Of a stretch of DNA of 64,000 nt, positions 8,307 to 17,158 are shown piece after piece. Within the stretch, counting starts at the first letter, position 1. Each line of letters starts with the position of its first letter. A program made the position numbers and the translations under genes. Origin of the DNA: Altererythrobacter ishigakiensis (GTDB lineage Bacteria; Pseudomonadota; Alphaproteobacteria; Sphingomonadales; Sphingomonadaceae); the NCBI RefSeq assembly GCF_001663155.1, contig NZ_CP015963.1, positions 2,256,001 through 2,320,000 of the forward strand, read 5' to 3'. The notes under the pieces are model-generated. The model did no database searches, was not told the origin of the DNA, and was given only the letters and a program-made list of their open reading frames with translations.

Positions 8307-8726
8307 TTAGCGGTACAGGTGCGACGTGTCGCGGCGTTCCTTGCGATATCCAATAGACCGCAGATCTTCGAGCATAGCTTCGCGTTTGCGGTCTGCTTCC
8401 GTAATCGGCCGGCGGTGATCGACCTGTTTGGGATGCGCTTCGGCACCTCCGTCTGCAGCGTTGATCATGTTCAGAACATTGATGTTGTGATCCTTGATCA
8501 TGCCAGGAATCAGGAAAAGATCAGCCAGCAACCAGAACCCCAAAGCAATCCATCCAACAATGGGAATCAATAGCAGGATCAGCTGCGCAACGCCCGACTT
8601 GGTTTTTCCAGCGTAGAAGCGATGCACCCCGAACATACCGAGGAACAGCCATAAGAGATAGCCGATTGCGACCGACTTGCTGTTGTTCTCATATGCTATT
8701 TGACTTTGGAGACTAACGGACACCAC
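8307..8726 (-). CDS. TM2-domain membrane protein
   Basis: A 139-aa protein with a TM2 domain: KSVAIGYLLWLFLGMFGVHRFYAGK, a second helix with LILLLIPIVGWIALGFWLLADLFLIPGM, and a polar C-terminal tail rich in Arg/His/Asp. TM2 proteins are small two-helix membrane proteins of mostly unknown role. The best start is the GTG at 8726 (VVSVSLQSQIAYENN), which follows an AAAGGGG ribosome site; a longer in-frame ATG at 8807 would translate through the operator and is rejected. The operator 18 nt upstream ties expression to the PadR gene 2.8 kb away. Confidence 0.85.
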   Translation of the reverse strand: MVSVSLQSQIAYENNSKSVAIGYLLWLFLGMFGVHRFYAGKTKSGVAQLILLLIPIVGWIALGFWLLADLFLIPGMIKDHNINVLNMINAADGGAEAHPKQVDHRRPITEADRKREAMLEDLRSIGYRKERRDTSHLYR

Positions 8727-8743
8727 GAACCCCTTTCTTCGCC

Positions 8744-8762
8744 TCTCAAGATATATCTTAGA
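8744..8762. promoter_or_regulatory. PadR-type operator upstream of the TM2 gene
   Basis: The sequence TCTCAAGATATATCTTAGA is a palindrome with one mismatched pair; its core AAGATATATCTT is perfect. It matches the site at 5985-6002 in 15-16 of 18 positions. It lies directly upstream of the TM2 ribosome site, where it would cover a TATATC -10-like element. Binding by the neighbouring PadR protein is inferred. Confidence 0.62.
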
Positions 8763-8918
8763 GTTCGGCGCTGCAAGCAGCTTGCGGTTCAATTCGACGA
8801 AATGCACATGGTGGTCGGCTAAATTGGAAAAACCCCAAATCGGAAAATCTCGAATTGGAGAAACAGGGTCTGGACATTTGCCGCTTTGTAGATAAAGGGG
8901 CGCGTCTTGAATGTCAGT

Positions 8919-8994
<76 letters not shown>

Positions 8995-8995
8995 T

Positions 8996-9454
8996 TCAAC
9001 CCCTTCCGCGATATCCCTGAACGCCCTGTTCCGGCACCCACAGTCCCTCAGGGATCGGACCGCTTTGCCAGAACACATCGATCGGAATGCCTCCGCGCGG
9101 ATACCAATAGCCGCCGATACGCAGCCATTTCGGTTTCATTTCGGCGGCCAGCCGCTGGCCAATGCCCACCGTCACATCCTCGTGGAATCCATTGTGATTG
9201 CGGAAAGACCCGAGGAACAGTTTCAGGCTTTTCGATTCAACAATCGTATTCCCCGGCGCGTAATCAATCACGAGATGGGCAAAATCCGGCTGACCGGTTA
9301 CCGGGCATAGCGAAGTGAACTCAGGAGCCGCAAAGCGCACTAGATACAGTGTCCCTTCGCGCGGATTGGGGACGTAGTCGAGTTGCGCCTGTTCAGGTGA
9401 GGCGGGAAGTTCGGTCTGTTTACCTAGAAACTGCGGGCTTGGTTGGTCGCTCAT
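8996..9454 (-). CDS. queF: NADPH-dependent 7-cyano-7-deazaguanine reductase (short type)
   Basis: Reduces preQ0 to preQ1 in queuosine synthesis. The 152-aa length is that of the short, single-domain QueF of the T-fold. The catalytic pair is visible: Cys50 in [11 protein letters not shown], which forms the thioimide with preQ0, and Asp57; the NADPH-binding segment is [20 protein letters not shown] at about 76-95. The start is the ATG giving [16 protein letters not shown]. Longer readings upstream overlap the leader of the next gene on the other strand and are rejected. Other queuosine genes are not nearby. Confidence 0.95.
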   Translation of the reverse strand: MSDQPSPQFLGKQTELPASPEQAQLDYVPNPREGTLYLVRFAAPEFTSLCPVTGQPDFAHLVIDYAPGNTIVESKSLKLFLGSFRNHNGFHEDVTVGIGQRLAAEMKPKWLRIGGYWYPRGGIPIDVFWQSGPIPEGLWVPEQGVQGYRGRG

Positions 9455-9558
9455 GCCGCGCTGTTGCCTTGAAGTTACGTTGAGCGCAAGAGTTGGTCTC
9501 GATCGCGTTGGGTTCACTCGATATTCAGCGCAGGTGCCGCTTGACCTGTTTTGCCGCC

Positions 9559-10704
9559 ATGAAACCCGTTCTGCATCTTTTTGCATACATATTTTCGCTG
9601 ACGCTGTTCGCAGCGCCGCTCGCCGCGCAGCAAAGTGTGCAGGATTTTTCATTGCCGCCAGGCGAAACGTCCGCACCTGCTCCTGAAGTCGTCGGACCAG
9701 CCGACGAGACCGCCGGCGTCGCGATACCGCCACGCAGAATCACAACACCCATACCCTCGCCCGCACAAACACCTGCTCCAGCGACCGCACAGCCCATAAT
9801 TCAACCAATACCGGCGCCGGGCCCAGCGCCTGAAACGGTTCAACCCACGTCTGCTCCGCCGCCTTCATCGCGCCCTTCTGTTGCCACAACCGCAACGCCT
9901 GAGCAGACGCCATTGCCCTCTCCTGCCAGCTCCTTTGATGACACCACCCAAAGCGAAGACCCATCGACGACTTCAATAATACCGCCAGCAGAGCCCGCTG
10001 TGTCATCAACTGTCCAGATAGAGCCAGTAGCCTCACACAAAGGACCCTCCCCTCTGGATTGGTGGCCGTGGATCGCAGGCTTGTTCGGCGCGCTATTGGC
10101 TGGCGGCGCAGGCGGATGGGTTTTCGCACGAAGACGCGTACGCGCTGCCCCTTCGCCAATTAAGCCGCCCATAACACCGATGCCTCCTATTCCGAGTGAC
10201 GGTGTCGGGCGTTTGCGCGGCGACAAACTGAAAGTCTCTGTAGATGTAGAAAGGCTTATGCGCAGTGTGATGATGCTCACACTCAAATTCGACGTTCGGC
10301 TCGCCAATAGACAGGAACATGCGTTGCGTGACAACCGAATGTCTGCGGAGTTGATCAGTGCCAGGCGGGGATTGTCTATGGAACAACAAACGGCAAGCGC
10401 CGGAAGCTCACTGCAGCGGATTGGGCAGGCTGCACGCATTGGACCCAATCAGACCGGTACAATCCGGGGTCAGCTCCAGATGCCGATTGGCGATTTCGAG
10501 GTATTTCGCCAAGGTCAGATACCGTTCTGCGTCCCGATCTTGCTCTTGCGGTTAGAGGCTGAGGGAATCGAACCACAACATCATACGTTTCTGATTGGCC
10601 TTGCTCCTACGCAGCCGGGTGGTCGCGTGCAGCCGCTGCCGCTTTCCGGCCCGCCGGGCGGATATGATGGCGTGATTGCAAAGCGGTTGGAGCGGACATC
10701 CTGA
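9559..10704 (+). CDS. Exported single-pass membrane protein with Pro-rich linker, unknown function
   Basis: A 381-aa protein I cannot assign to a named family. It starts with a signal peptide ([25 protein letters not shown]). A region of about 140 residues rich in Pro, Ala, Thr and Ser follows, then a transmembrane helix at about 178-198 ([20 protein letters not shown]) with a positive stop (ARRRVR), then a soluble C-terminal domain of about 150 residues with no recognised motif. By the positive-inside rule the Pro-rich part is periplasmic and the C-terminal domain cytoplasmic. The start has no strong ribosome site. It stands alone between queF and the sulfur operon. Confidence 0.75.
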   Translation: MKPVLHLFAYIFSLTLFAAPLAAQQSVQDFSLPPGETSAPAPEVVGPADETAGVAIPPRRITTPIPSPAQTPAPATAQPIIQPIPAPGPAPETVQPTSAPPPSSRPSVATTATPEQTPLPSPASSFDDTTQSEDPSTTSIIPPAEPAVSSTVQIEPVASHKGPSPLDWWPWIAGLFGALLAGGAGGWVFARRRVRAAPSPIKPPITPMPPIPSDGVGRLRGDKLKVSVDVERLMRSVMMLTLKFDVRLANRQEHALRDNRMSAELISARRGLSMEQQTASAGSSLQRIGQAARIGPNQTGTIRGQLQMPIGDFEVFRQGQIPFCVPILLLRLEAEGIEPQHHTFLIGLAPTQPGGRVQPLPLSGPPGGYDGVIAKRLERTS

Positions 10705-10771
10705 CACTCATATCGGTCAGTCTTGACCGCCCCTCTCGACGCGCGCGTGCATCGCGGCTAGTCCTCCTGCA

Positions 10772-11614
10772 ATGGACAGCCTGGTTTCAACAGATTGGCT
10801 CGCAAGAGAGCTTGATGCGGAGGACCTCGTCGTACTTGACGCCTCCCTTCATTTGCCGGGCACCGGACGGAACGCTCAGGACGAATTTCGTTCGGCTCAT
10901 ATTCCTGGCGCGCGCTTTCTCGACTTGGCCAAACTTGTGGACGACACGTCTGACGTGCCTCAGGCGCTGCCTCGCCCTGAACAATTGACCGCTGCACTGG
11001 CGGCTTGCGGTGCGGACTGCAACAGCCGGATCGTTTTCTACGATGACAGCCCGGTTAAGACTGCAGCAAGAGCATGGTTCCTGTGCCGGGCGCATGGGCT
11101 GGAAGATGTTTCAATCCTCGATGGCGGGATTGCGAAGTGGAAGTTCGAGGATCGGTTGGTTGAAAGCGGCGAAACCAACGCGCAACCAAAAGATCATTTC
11201 GATTTGCAAGCGCCGGAGCGCATTCGCCTTAAGCAAGATATGCTGTCGAACATAAAGAGCGAAGTCGCACAGGTAGTCGATGCCCGGGATCCCGGGCGTT
11301 TCTCTGGCACTACAGAAGACACCGTGCATGGACAGCCGACTGGTCACATCCCCGGTTCTTGCAATTTGCCATTTGCCACTCTGTTCAATCATGACGGCAC
11401 TTATAAATCGATCGATGAACTGCGGCAGGCCTTAAGCGATGCAGGCATTATGCCTGACAAGCCCGTGATCACGACTTGCGGCAGTGGCGTAACCGCCTGC
11501 GTCCTGCTTTTCGCTCTGCATCTTACGGGTCGCGACGACACCGCGCTTTACGACGGGAGCTGGCTCGATTGGGGCAGCGATCCTGACACACCCAAAGCCA
11601 CGGTGGATTCGTGA
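10772..11614 (+). CDS. sseA: 3-mercaptopyruvate sulfurtransferase
   Basis: A 280-aa tandem rhodanese protein. The N-terminal inactive repeat covers about 1-130, the C-terminal catalytic repeat about 155-275. The active site is Cys236 in TTCGSGVTAC; the CGSGVTA loop is the form found in mercaptopyruvate rather than thiosulfate sulfurtransferases. It moves sulfur from 3-mercaptopyruvate to thiols or cyanide. It is the first gene of an operon: the stop overlaps the metC start (GTGA), and metC overlaps mscS, so the three are translated together. Confidence 0.94.
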   Translation: MDSLVSTDWLARELDAEDLVVLDASLHLPGTGRNAQDEFRSAHIPGARFLDLAKLVDDTSDVPQALPRPEQLTAALAACGADCNSRIVFYDDSPVKTAARAWFLCRAHGLEDVSILDGGIAKWKFEDRLVESGETNAQPKDHFDLQAPERIRLKQDMLSNIKSEVAQVVDARDPGRFSGTTEDTVHGQPTGHIPGSCNLPFATLFNHDGTYKSIDELRQALSDAGIMPDKPVITTCGSGVTACVLLFALHLTGRDDTALYDGSWLDWGSDPDTPKATVDS

Positions 11615-12819
11615 AGAGGGATAGCGAGGATAAGAAACCGGCTACAAAGCTGGTCGAAGCGGGTCGGCGCGAAGAGTGGACGGGCCGGGTCGTCAATCCG
11701 CCGGTCGTGCGTGCCAGCACGCATCTCTATGCGAGCGAAGCGGAACGCAAAGAGACGCTCAAGAACAATAAGGACGGCGTCCACTACTATGGCCGACGCG
11801 GTGCACAAACGCAGTGGGCGCTTGCCGAAGCGCTTACAGAGATTGAGCCCGGCGCAGATGGCACCGTGCTCTATCCCAGCGGCGTGGCCGCGATTGTCGG
11901 TGCTTTGATGGCGGTGCTGCGCCCCGGTGACGTGCTGCTAGTAAGCGACAACTCTTACGAGCCCAGCCGCCTGACTGCGATGGGCCTGTTGAAGAAATGG
12001 GGTGTGGAGCATCGCTTCTTCGATCCATTGGATCTTGAGGCCTACGAAGCCGCATTTTGCGCGAAAACCCGCGCAGTATGGCTTGAGAACCCGGGCAGCT
12101 TGACAATGGAGGTTTGCGATATCCCGACCATGGCGGCCATCGCACGTAGACGCGATGCGGTCAGCCTTATCGACAATACATGGGCCACATCACTGGGCTT
12201 TGCAGCGCTCTCCCACGGTTGCGATATCAGCGTGATGAGCCTGACCAAGCATATCAGCGGACATTCGGATGTGATGATGGGCTCTGCCAGCGCGGGAGAG
12301 CGTTGGCACCGTTCGCTGCGCCTTACCAGCCAGCAATTGGGGCACGTTGTTTCACCCGATGATGCGTCGCTGATGTTGCGCGGTCTTCGGACGATGCAGG
12401 TTCGACTGGAAAAGAGCACCAAATCCGCGCTCAGGGTCGCCGAATGGCTCGCATCCCGATCAGAAGTGGCGCATGTCCTTTGCCCCATGATGCCAGGCGA
12501 CGCAGGGTATGATTTATGGAGCCGAGATTTTACCGGCGGATGCGGGCTGTTCAGTTTCGTCTTGAACGGCCGTGACGAAGCCGCTCGTGCGCGTTTGGTC
12601 GACAGTCTCGAGTTGTTCGGGATCGGCTATAGCTGGGGCGGTTTCGAGAGCCTGGCCTTGCCATTTGACCCTGCCGCCATTCGCAGCAACTCCAGTTGGC
12701 CGCCGCAGACGTGGGACCAGAATGACAGACTTGGCGTTAGACTTTCGATAGGGCTAGAAGATCCCGACGATTTGATCGCTGACCTGTCGCAAGGTTTTGA
12801 AAAAATGGACAACGCATGA
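11611..12819 (+). CDS. metC: Cystathionine beta-lyase
   Basis: A 402-aa PLP enzyme of the Cys/Met metabolism family that splits cystathionine to homocysteine, pyruvate and ammonia in methionine synthesis. Family landmarks: YGRRGAQTQWALAEAL near the N-terminus, YPSGVAAIVGALMAV, the aspartate of SLIDNTWATS, and the PLP lysine at about residue 213 in SLTKHISGHSDVMMG. The C-terminal SWGGFESLALP segment is typical of MetC rather than MetB. It starts with GTG overlapping the sseA stop by 4 nt and ends in an ATGA overlap with mscS. Confidence 0.93.
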   Translation: MKRDSEDKKPATKLVEAGRREEWTGRVVNPPVVRASTHLYASEAERKETLKNNKDGVHYYGRRGAQTQWALAEALTEIEPGADGTVLYPSGVAAIVGALMAVLRPGDVLLVSDNSYEPSRLTAMGLLKKWGVEHRFFDPLDLEAYEAAFCAKTRAVWLENPGSLTMEVCDIPTMAAIARRRDAVSLIDNTWATSLGFAALSHGCDISVMSLTKHISGHSDVMMGSASAGERWHRSLRLTSQQLGHVVSPDDASLMLRGLRTMQVRLEKSTKSALRVAEWLASRSEVAHVLCPMMPGDAGYDLWSRDFTGGCGLFSFVLNGRDEAARARLVDSLELFGIGYSWGGFESLALPFDPAAIRSNSSWPPQTWDQNDRLGVRLSIGLEDPDDLIADLSQGFEKMDNA

Positions 12820-13928
12820 CCACCGCAGCAACTCTTCCAGCTGATGTTACCGATGTCGAGGATCAGTCCACAATCACAGAGGACGCCGCAGACGATACGA
12901 ATACAGGTGCTGCACCTTCAACAGATGAATCCGTGCCCGACACAGTCAAAGAACCCGTGGAAGTCATCGAAGCGTCGGGCGAGTTCGTGGAAGGGGTTGG
13001 AGAAAAGAGCGAGACTGCTGGCGCCTTCCTCGAATGGATGAGTGAGATAGCCTTCGAAATCGGCAACTTGCGCATCTCGTTGCTTGATGTGTTCCTTGCT
13101 GTCGGGGTTGTCTTACTGGTCATGACTGCTGCGTGGATGGCCATCAGGCTAAGCCGCAGTCTTATCAAACGAATAACCCGCTTTGACAGTACGCAGAAAC
13201 TGCTGGCCGAGAAGCTTAGCACAGTGGCTATATGGGCTCTCGCGTTCCTGATCGGGATAGATTTACTCGGCATTGACTTGACCGCCCTTGCCTTTTTCGG
13301 AGGCGCGTTTGGTTTGGCCATCGGTTTCGGCCTACAGAAAACCTTTGGTAACCTGATCTCTGGAATCATCCTCTTGCTCGACAAGTCGATCAAGCCGGGG
13401 GACGTCATCTCCGTAACAGATCAGGCAGGCAACGAAGCGATCGGCCAGATTCGCAAAATAGGCATTCGCGCGATCTCCGTGATCACCCGTGATCAGACAG
13501 AACACCTCATTCCCAACGAAAACCTGATGATCAATCAGGTCGTCAACTGGTCATACAGCTCAAAGGATGTGCGGGTGAAGGCGCCCATTGGCGTTTCTTA
13601 TGACAGCGATTTGGAATTGGTCAGCCGCTTGCTCTATCAGGCTGTTGACGATGTTCCTCGCGTACAGGCCACGCCCAAACCTCGCGTCAATCTGATGGGG
13701 TTTGGTGACAGCTCGGTAGATTTCGAAGTGCGATTCTGGATTCAAGATCCTGAAGAGGGGATCGCCAATATCCGCTCTGATGTTTACACGCGCATTTGGG
13801 AACTGTTCAAAGAGCATGGCGTAGAGATCCCATTCCCGCAACGCGATCTCAATCTGCGCACCAACAAGCAGTTCGAGAAACTGATCGAAGCACTTGGGAA
13901 TCGGGCTGAAAACGGCTCTAACTCATAG
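12816..13928 (+). CDS. MscS-family mechanosensitive channel
   Basis: A 370-aa small-conductance mechanosensitive channel. After an acidic N-terminal stretch of about 70 residues (many Asp, Glu, Thr) come three transmembrane segments (about 85-110, 130-150, 155-172). The pore helix is GGAFGLAIGFGLQKTFGNLISGI with its Gly/Ala packing pattern, followed by the beta domain (KSIKPGDVIS, IPNENLMINQVVNWSYSSKDVRV) and the alpha/beta C-terminal domain. It opens to relieve turgor in the inner membrane. Its ATGA overlap with metC is unusual for this family and may point to a transport role tied to sulfur metabolism, which is speculation. Confidence 0.93.
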   Translation: MTTAATLPADVTDVEDQSTITEDAADDTNTGAAPSTDESVPDTVKEPVEVIEASGEFVEGVGEKSETAGAFLEWMSEIAFEIGNLRISLLDVFLAVGVVLLVMTAAWMAIRLSRSLIKRITRFDSTQKLLAEKLSTVAIWALAFLIGIDLLGIDLTALAFFGGAFGLAIGFGLQKTFGNLISGIILLLDKSIKPGDVISVTDQAGNEAIGQIRKIGIRAISVITRDQTEHLIPNENLMINQVVNWSYSSKDVRVKAPIGVSYDSDLELVSRLLYQAVDDVPRVQATPKPRVNLMGFGDSSVDFEVRFWIQDPEEGIANIRSDVYTRIWELFKEHGVEIPFPQRDLNLRTNKQFEKLIEALGNRAENGSNS

Positions 13929-14025
13929 AGTTATTTCGGTTACAACCCGGCGCATATAGGTTTCCTACGCGGCATAAAATCCATTCTCGCTGGCGGGTTT
14001 GCGGTCGATGCATCATCTCGCGTGC

Positions 14026-14784
14026 ATGGCAAACCCCGGAACCATATACCTCGTTGGCGCAGGGCCAGGTGACCCCGACCTGCTGACCCTGCGCGCAGCG
14101 CGTCTCATCGAGAGCGCTCAAATCATCGTCCATGACGGGCTGGTTGATCCCGCCATCCTTGCGCTGGCACGCGATGATGCGGAGCTTATCTCTGTCGCAA
14201 AGCAGCGCTCAAAGCACACGCTGCCGCAGGATCAAATCAACGCATTGCTGATCCGCGAAGCGCAGGCTGGCCGCGACGTCGTGCGCCTCAAAGGCGGTGA
14301 TCCGTTGATTTTCGGTCGCGGCGGCGAAGAGGCAGAGGATGCGCGCGCAGCGGGCGTACACGTTGAAATCGTGCCGGGTATCAGTGCTGCCAATGGCGCG
14401 GCTGCAGCTGCACAGATCGCTTTGAGCCACCGCGATGCATCCAGCATCGTCAGCTTTGTTGCTGGCCAATGCAAAGGTCTTTCAGATCAGGATTGGTCAG
14501 GCCTCGCGGGGAAGGGTCGCACGCTGGTGATCTACATGGGCGTGAAGACCTCTCCTCAGATTGCCGAAAAGCTGATGGAAGACGGGCTTGCCCCTGAAAT
14601 GCCCGTGGCCATCATTGAAAACGCAGCCCGACCAGAGATGCGCGTTATTCGCGGCCTGCTGGCGGGTCTGCCAGAGCTGGTTGACCTGCACGCAGTAAAG
14701 AGCCCGGCGCTGATCGTGATTGGCGAAGTAACTGCGCGTGACAATGCCTCGCTCGCGCAAATCGCTCAGGAGGCGCAACGGTGA
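14026..14784 (+). CDS. cobA: Uroporphyrinogen-III C-methyltransferase
   Basis: A 252-aa SAM-dependent enzyme that methylates uroporphyrinogen III at C-2 and C-7 to give precorrin-2, the precursor of siroheme. Signatures: VGAGPGDPDLLTLRAA at the N-terminus and VRLKGGDPLIFGRGGEEAE at about 85-105. It lies first in the sulfite reductase operon, which fits a supply of siroheme to CysI. The start is uncertain: the ATG giving MANPGTIYLVG fits the family, but no clear ribosome site precedes it, and an in-frame start 9 codons upstream (13999) is possible. The 3' end overlaps the next gene by GTGA. Confidence 0.94.
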   Translation: MANPGTIYLVGAGPGDPDLLTLRAARLIESAQIIVHDGLVDPAILALARDDAELISVAKQRSKHTLPQDQINALLIREAQAGRDVVRLKGGDPLIFGRGGEEAEDARAAGVHVEIVPGISAANGAAAAAQIALSHRDASSIVSFVAGQCKGLSDQDWSGLAGKGRTLVIYMGVKTSPQIAEKLMEDGLAPEMPVAIIENAARPEMRVIRGLLAGLPELVDLHAVKSPALIVIGEVTARDNASLAQIAQEAQR

Positions 14785-15077
14785 AGATCCTCACAGGAAA
14801 TGATTTGAAGTCAGGTGCAGTTGTCTGGTGGGACGGCACCAGTTGGTCGCTTTATGTCGACGACGCAGTCGATGTTGGCGAGCAGGCTGATGAGATCATG
14901 GCACGCGAGCAATCTGGCCGCCGCGTGAATTCAGCCTATGCGCTCGATGCGACCCGTGACGACAATGGTGTACGGCCTGCCCATATCAAGGACCGCGTCC
15001 GCGCGCTTGGCCCCACAGTGCGGCCGGACCTGACGCTCAAACCCAAAGACCCCGAAGCCATGGATTGGGTGATTTAG
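14781..15077 (+). CDS. DUF2849 protein of the sulfite reductase operon
   Basis: A 98-aa soluble protein starting at a GTG in a GTGA overlap with cobA. It matches my memory of DUF2849, a small alphaproteobacterial family nearly always found just before the nitrite/sulfite reductase gene. Features seen: GAVVWWDGTSWSLYVDDAV at the N-terminus and a Pro/Asp-rich tail. No cysteine is present, so it does not look like an electron carrier. Its function is unknown; the position suggests a partner in siroheme insertion or in reductase assembly. Confidence 0.85.
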   Translation: MKILTGNDLKSGAVVWWDGTSWSLYVDDAVDVGEQADEIMAREQSGRRVNSAYALDATRDDNGVRPAHIKDRVRALGPTVRPDLTLKPKDPEAMDWVI

Positions 15078-15078
15078 C

Positions 15079-16713
15079 ATGTACCAGTATGACCAATATG
15101 ACCAAGCCATGGTCGACACCCGCGTCGAGGAATTCCGCGACCAAACGCGTCGTCGGCTGGAAGGCAAGATCAGCGAAGAGCAATTTCGCCCGCTGCGCTT
15201 GATGAATGGCCTTTATTTGCAACTACACGCCTATATGCTGCGCGTTGCGATCCCGTATGGCACGCTCAACTCCGCGCAAATGCACGCGCTGGCAGACATC
15301 GCAGAGAAGTATGACCGCGGTTATGGGCATTTCACCACGCGTCAGAATATCCAGTACAACTGGATCAAGCTGGAGGAAGCGCCGGACCTGCTCGCTGATC
15401 TAGCCAAGGTCGAGATGCACGCCATCCAGACCAGCGGTAACTGCATTCGCAACATCAGCTCTGATCATTTCGCTGGAGCAGCGGCTGACGAATTGATCGA
15501 TCCGCGCCCTTACGCAGAGCTGCTACGCCAATGGTCCAGCTTCCATCCGGAATTCAGCTTCCTCCCGCGCAAGTTCAAGATCGCTGTTATCGCGGCTGAG
15601 AAAGACCGCGCAGCGATGAAGCTGCACGATATCGGCATTCAGATCGTCAAGAATGAAGCGGGTGAGATCGGCGCGCGTTTCTATGTTGGCGGCGGTATGG
15701 GTCGCACCCCAATGATTGCGCCCTGCATTCGCGATTTTGTGCCGCTAGATCAGCTGATTACCTATGCCGAGGCATGCCTGCGCGTTTACAACCGCTATGG
15801 CCGCCGCGACAACAAGTACAAGGCGCGGATCAAGATCCTGGTCCACGAATTGGGCGCGAACGAATACACGCGTCAGGTCGAAGAAGAATTCGCGCATATG
15901 CTGGAGCAAGGCATTGAACCGCCGCTGGCTGAGCTGGAGCGGATCAAGCCTTACTTCGCGGACCCCGCGTTCGAAGCGGATCTGTCGACGGAAATCGATC
16001 GCTCGGACCCTGACTTCGCGCTTTGGGTCGATACCAACACCCATCCGCACAAGGCGCCGGGCTATGTCAGCGCAGTGATCAGCCTGAAGCCGGTAGGCGG
16101 CATTCCCGGCGATGCGTCCGTTGAGCAGATGCATTTGATGGCTGAGCTTTCCAAGGAGTACAGCTTTGACGAGAGCCGCGTCACACACACGCAGAACATT
16201 GTTCTGCCGCATGTAAAGATCACGGACTTGCACGCGCTGTGGGGCCAACTGGATGCGGCCGGTCTTGGCTCACCAAACCTTGACACAATCGAGGATATTA
16301 TCGCCTGCCCCGGCCTCGACTATTGCAGCCTCGCCAATGCGCGTTCGATCCCCATTGCGCAGCAAATTTCTGATCGCTTCGCAAAAAAAGGTCGCACGCA
16401 CGAATTGGGTGAGCTGAAGCTGAAGATTTCCGGATGCATCAATGCATGCGGGCACCACCATGCCGGGCATATCGGCATCCTCGGCGTCGATAAGAAGGGC
16501 GTCGAGAATTACCAGCTACTGCTGGGTGGCAGCGAAGCTGAGGATACAGCGCTCGCGAAGATCACCGGCCGCGGTTTCGACGAAGAAGGTATCGTCAATG
16601 CGGTTGAGACCGTGACCGACATCTATCTCGCTCAACGCACTGAAGGTGAACGTTTCCTCGACACCTACCGCCGGATCGGCATGGAGCCGTTCAAGGAGGC
16701 ACTTTATGACTGA
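15079..16713 (+). CDS. cysI: Assimilatory sulfite reductase, siroheme [4Fe-4S] hemoprotein
   Basis: A 544-aa siroheme enzyme that reduces sulfite to sulfide with six electrons. Both halves of the ferredoxin-like/siroheme fold are present (HALADIAEKYDRGYGHFTTRQNIQ near the start; TGN and NISSDHFAG at about 125-135). The four cysteines of the [4Fe-4S]-siroheme site are Cys410, Cys416, Cys453 and Cys457 (CPGLDYC and CINAC), with GHHHAGHIGILG after them. The family also includes ferredoxin-nitrite reductases, but the neighbouring cysH argues for sulfite. It starts 1 nt after the DUF2849 stop and overlaps the next gene by 8 nt. Confidence 0.95.
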   Translation: MYQYDQYDQAMVDTRVEEFRDQTRRRLEGKISEEQFRPLRLMNGLYLQLHAYMLRVAIPYGTLNSAQMHALADIAEKYDRGYGHFTTRQNIQYNWIKLEEAPDLLADLAKVEMHAIQTSGNCIRNISSDHFAGAAADELIDPRPYAELLRQWSSFHPEFSFLPRKFKIAVIAAEKDRAAMKLHDIGIQIVKNEAGEIGARFYVGGGMGRTPMIAPCIRDFVPLDQLITYAEACLRVYNRYGRRDNKYKARIKILVHELGANEYTRQVEEEFAHMLEQGIEPPLAELERIKPYFADPAFEADLSTEIDRSDPDFALWVDTNTHPHKAPGYVSAVISLKPVGGIPGDASVEQMHLMAELSKEYSFDESRVTHTQNIVLPHVKITDLHALWGQLDAAGLGSPNLDTIEDIIACPGLDYCSLANARSIPIAQQISDRFAKKGRTHELGELKLKISGCINACGHHHAGHIGILGVDKKGVENYQLLLGGSEAEDTALAKITGRGFDEEGIVNAVETVTDIYLAQRTEGERFLDTYRRIGMEPFKEALYD

Positions 16714-17158
16714 AGTTCTCGGAACCAGCCCAGACGACGTGCAATTTCGCTTTCGAGATGACGAAGTAGCCGATCACGCACAGGTAACTGTCGACAGCTT
16801 CCTTGAGCAGACCAATGCGGTCGCTGTACGGATTGAGCCGGGCGACGATGCGCGCGACTTGCTGCCCTTTCTAGATCGCTTGCAGCTGGTCGAAGTCAAC
16901 TTTCCCGTGTTTGGCGACGGGCGCGGCTATTCCTCAGCGCGCGTGCTGCGCGAAGCCGGTTATGCAGGCGAACTGCGTGCGGTAGGTGACGTCTTAGTCG
17001 ACCAGCTTGCCTATATGCGGCGGTGCGGTTTTGACGCGTTCGCCCCCGATAGTCCGCTTGATGAAGATGATGCCCAAGCTGCATTCGCGCGCTGGGAGAA
17101 TGTTTATCAACACGCGGCCGACGGCCGCCGCCCGATCCCCGAGCTGCGCCATGAATAA
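16706..17158 (+). CDS. DUF934 protein of the sulfite reductase operon
   Basis: A 150-aa soluble protein of the DUF934 family, conserved between cysI and cysH in proteobacteria and of unknown biochemical role. Landmarks are VEVNFPVFGDGRGYSSARVLREAGYAGE (the FGDGRGYS core is the family hallmark) and VDQLAYMRRCGFDAF. The fold looks like an alpha/beta protein; one cysteine is present, too few for an Fe-S cluster. It overlaps cysI by 8 nt at the start and cysH by 8 nt at the end, which implies coupled translation. Confidence 0.9.
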   Translation: MTEVLGTSPDDVQFRFRDDEVADHAQVTVDSFLEQTNAVAVRIEPGDDARDLLPFLDRLQLVEVNFPVFGDGRGYSSARVLREAGYAGELRAVGDVLVDQLAYMRRCGFDAFAPDSPLDEDDAQAAFARWENVYQHAADGRRPIPELRHE

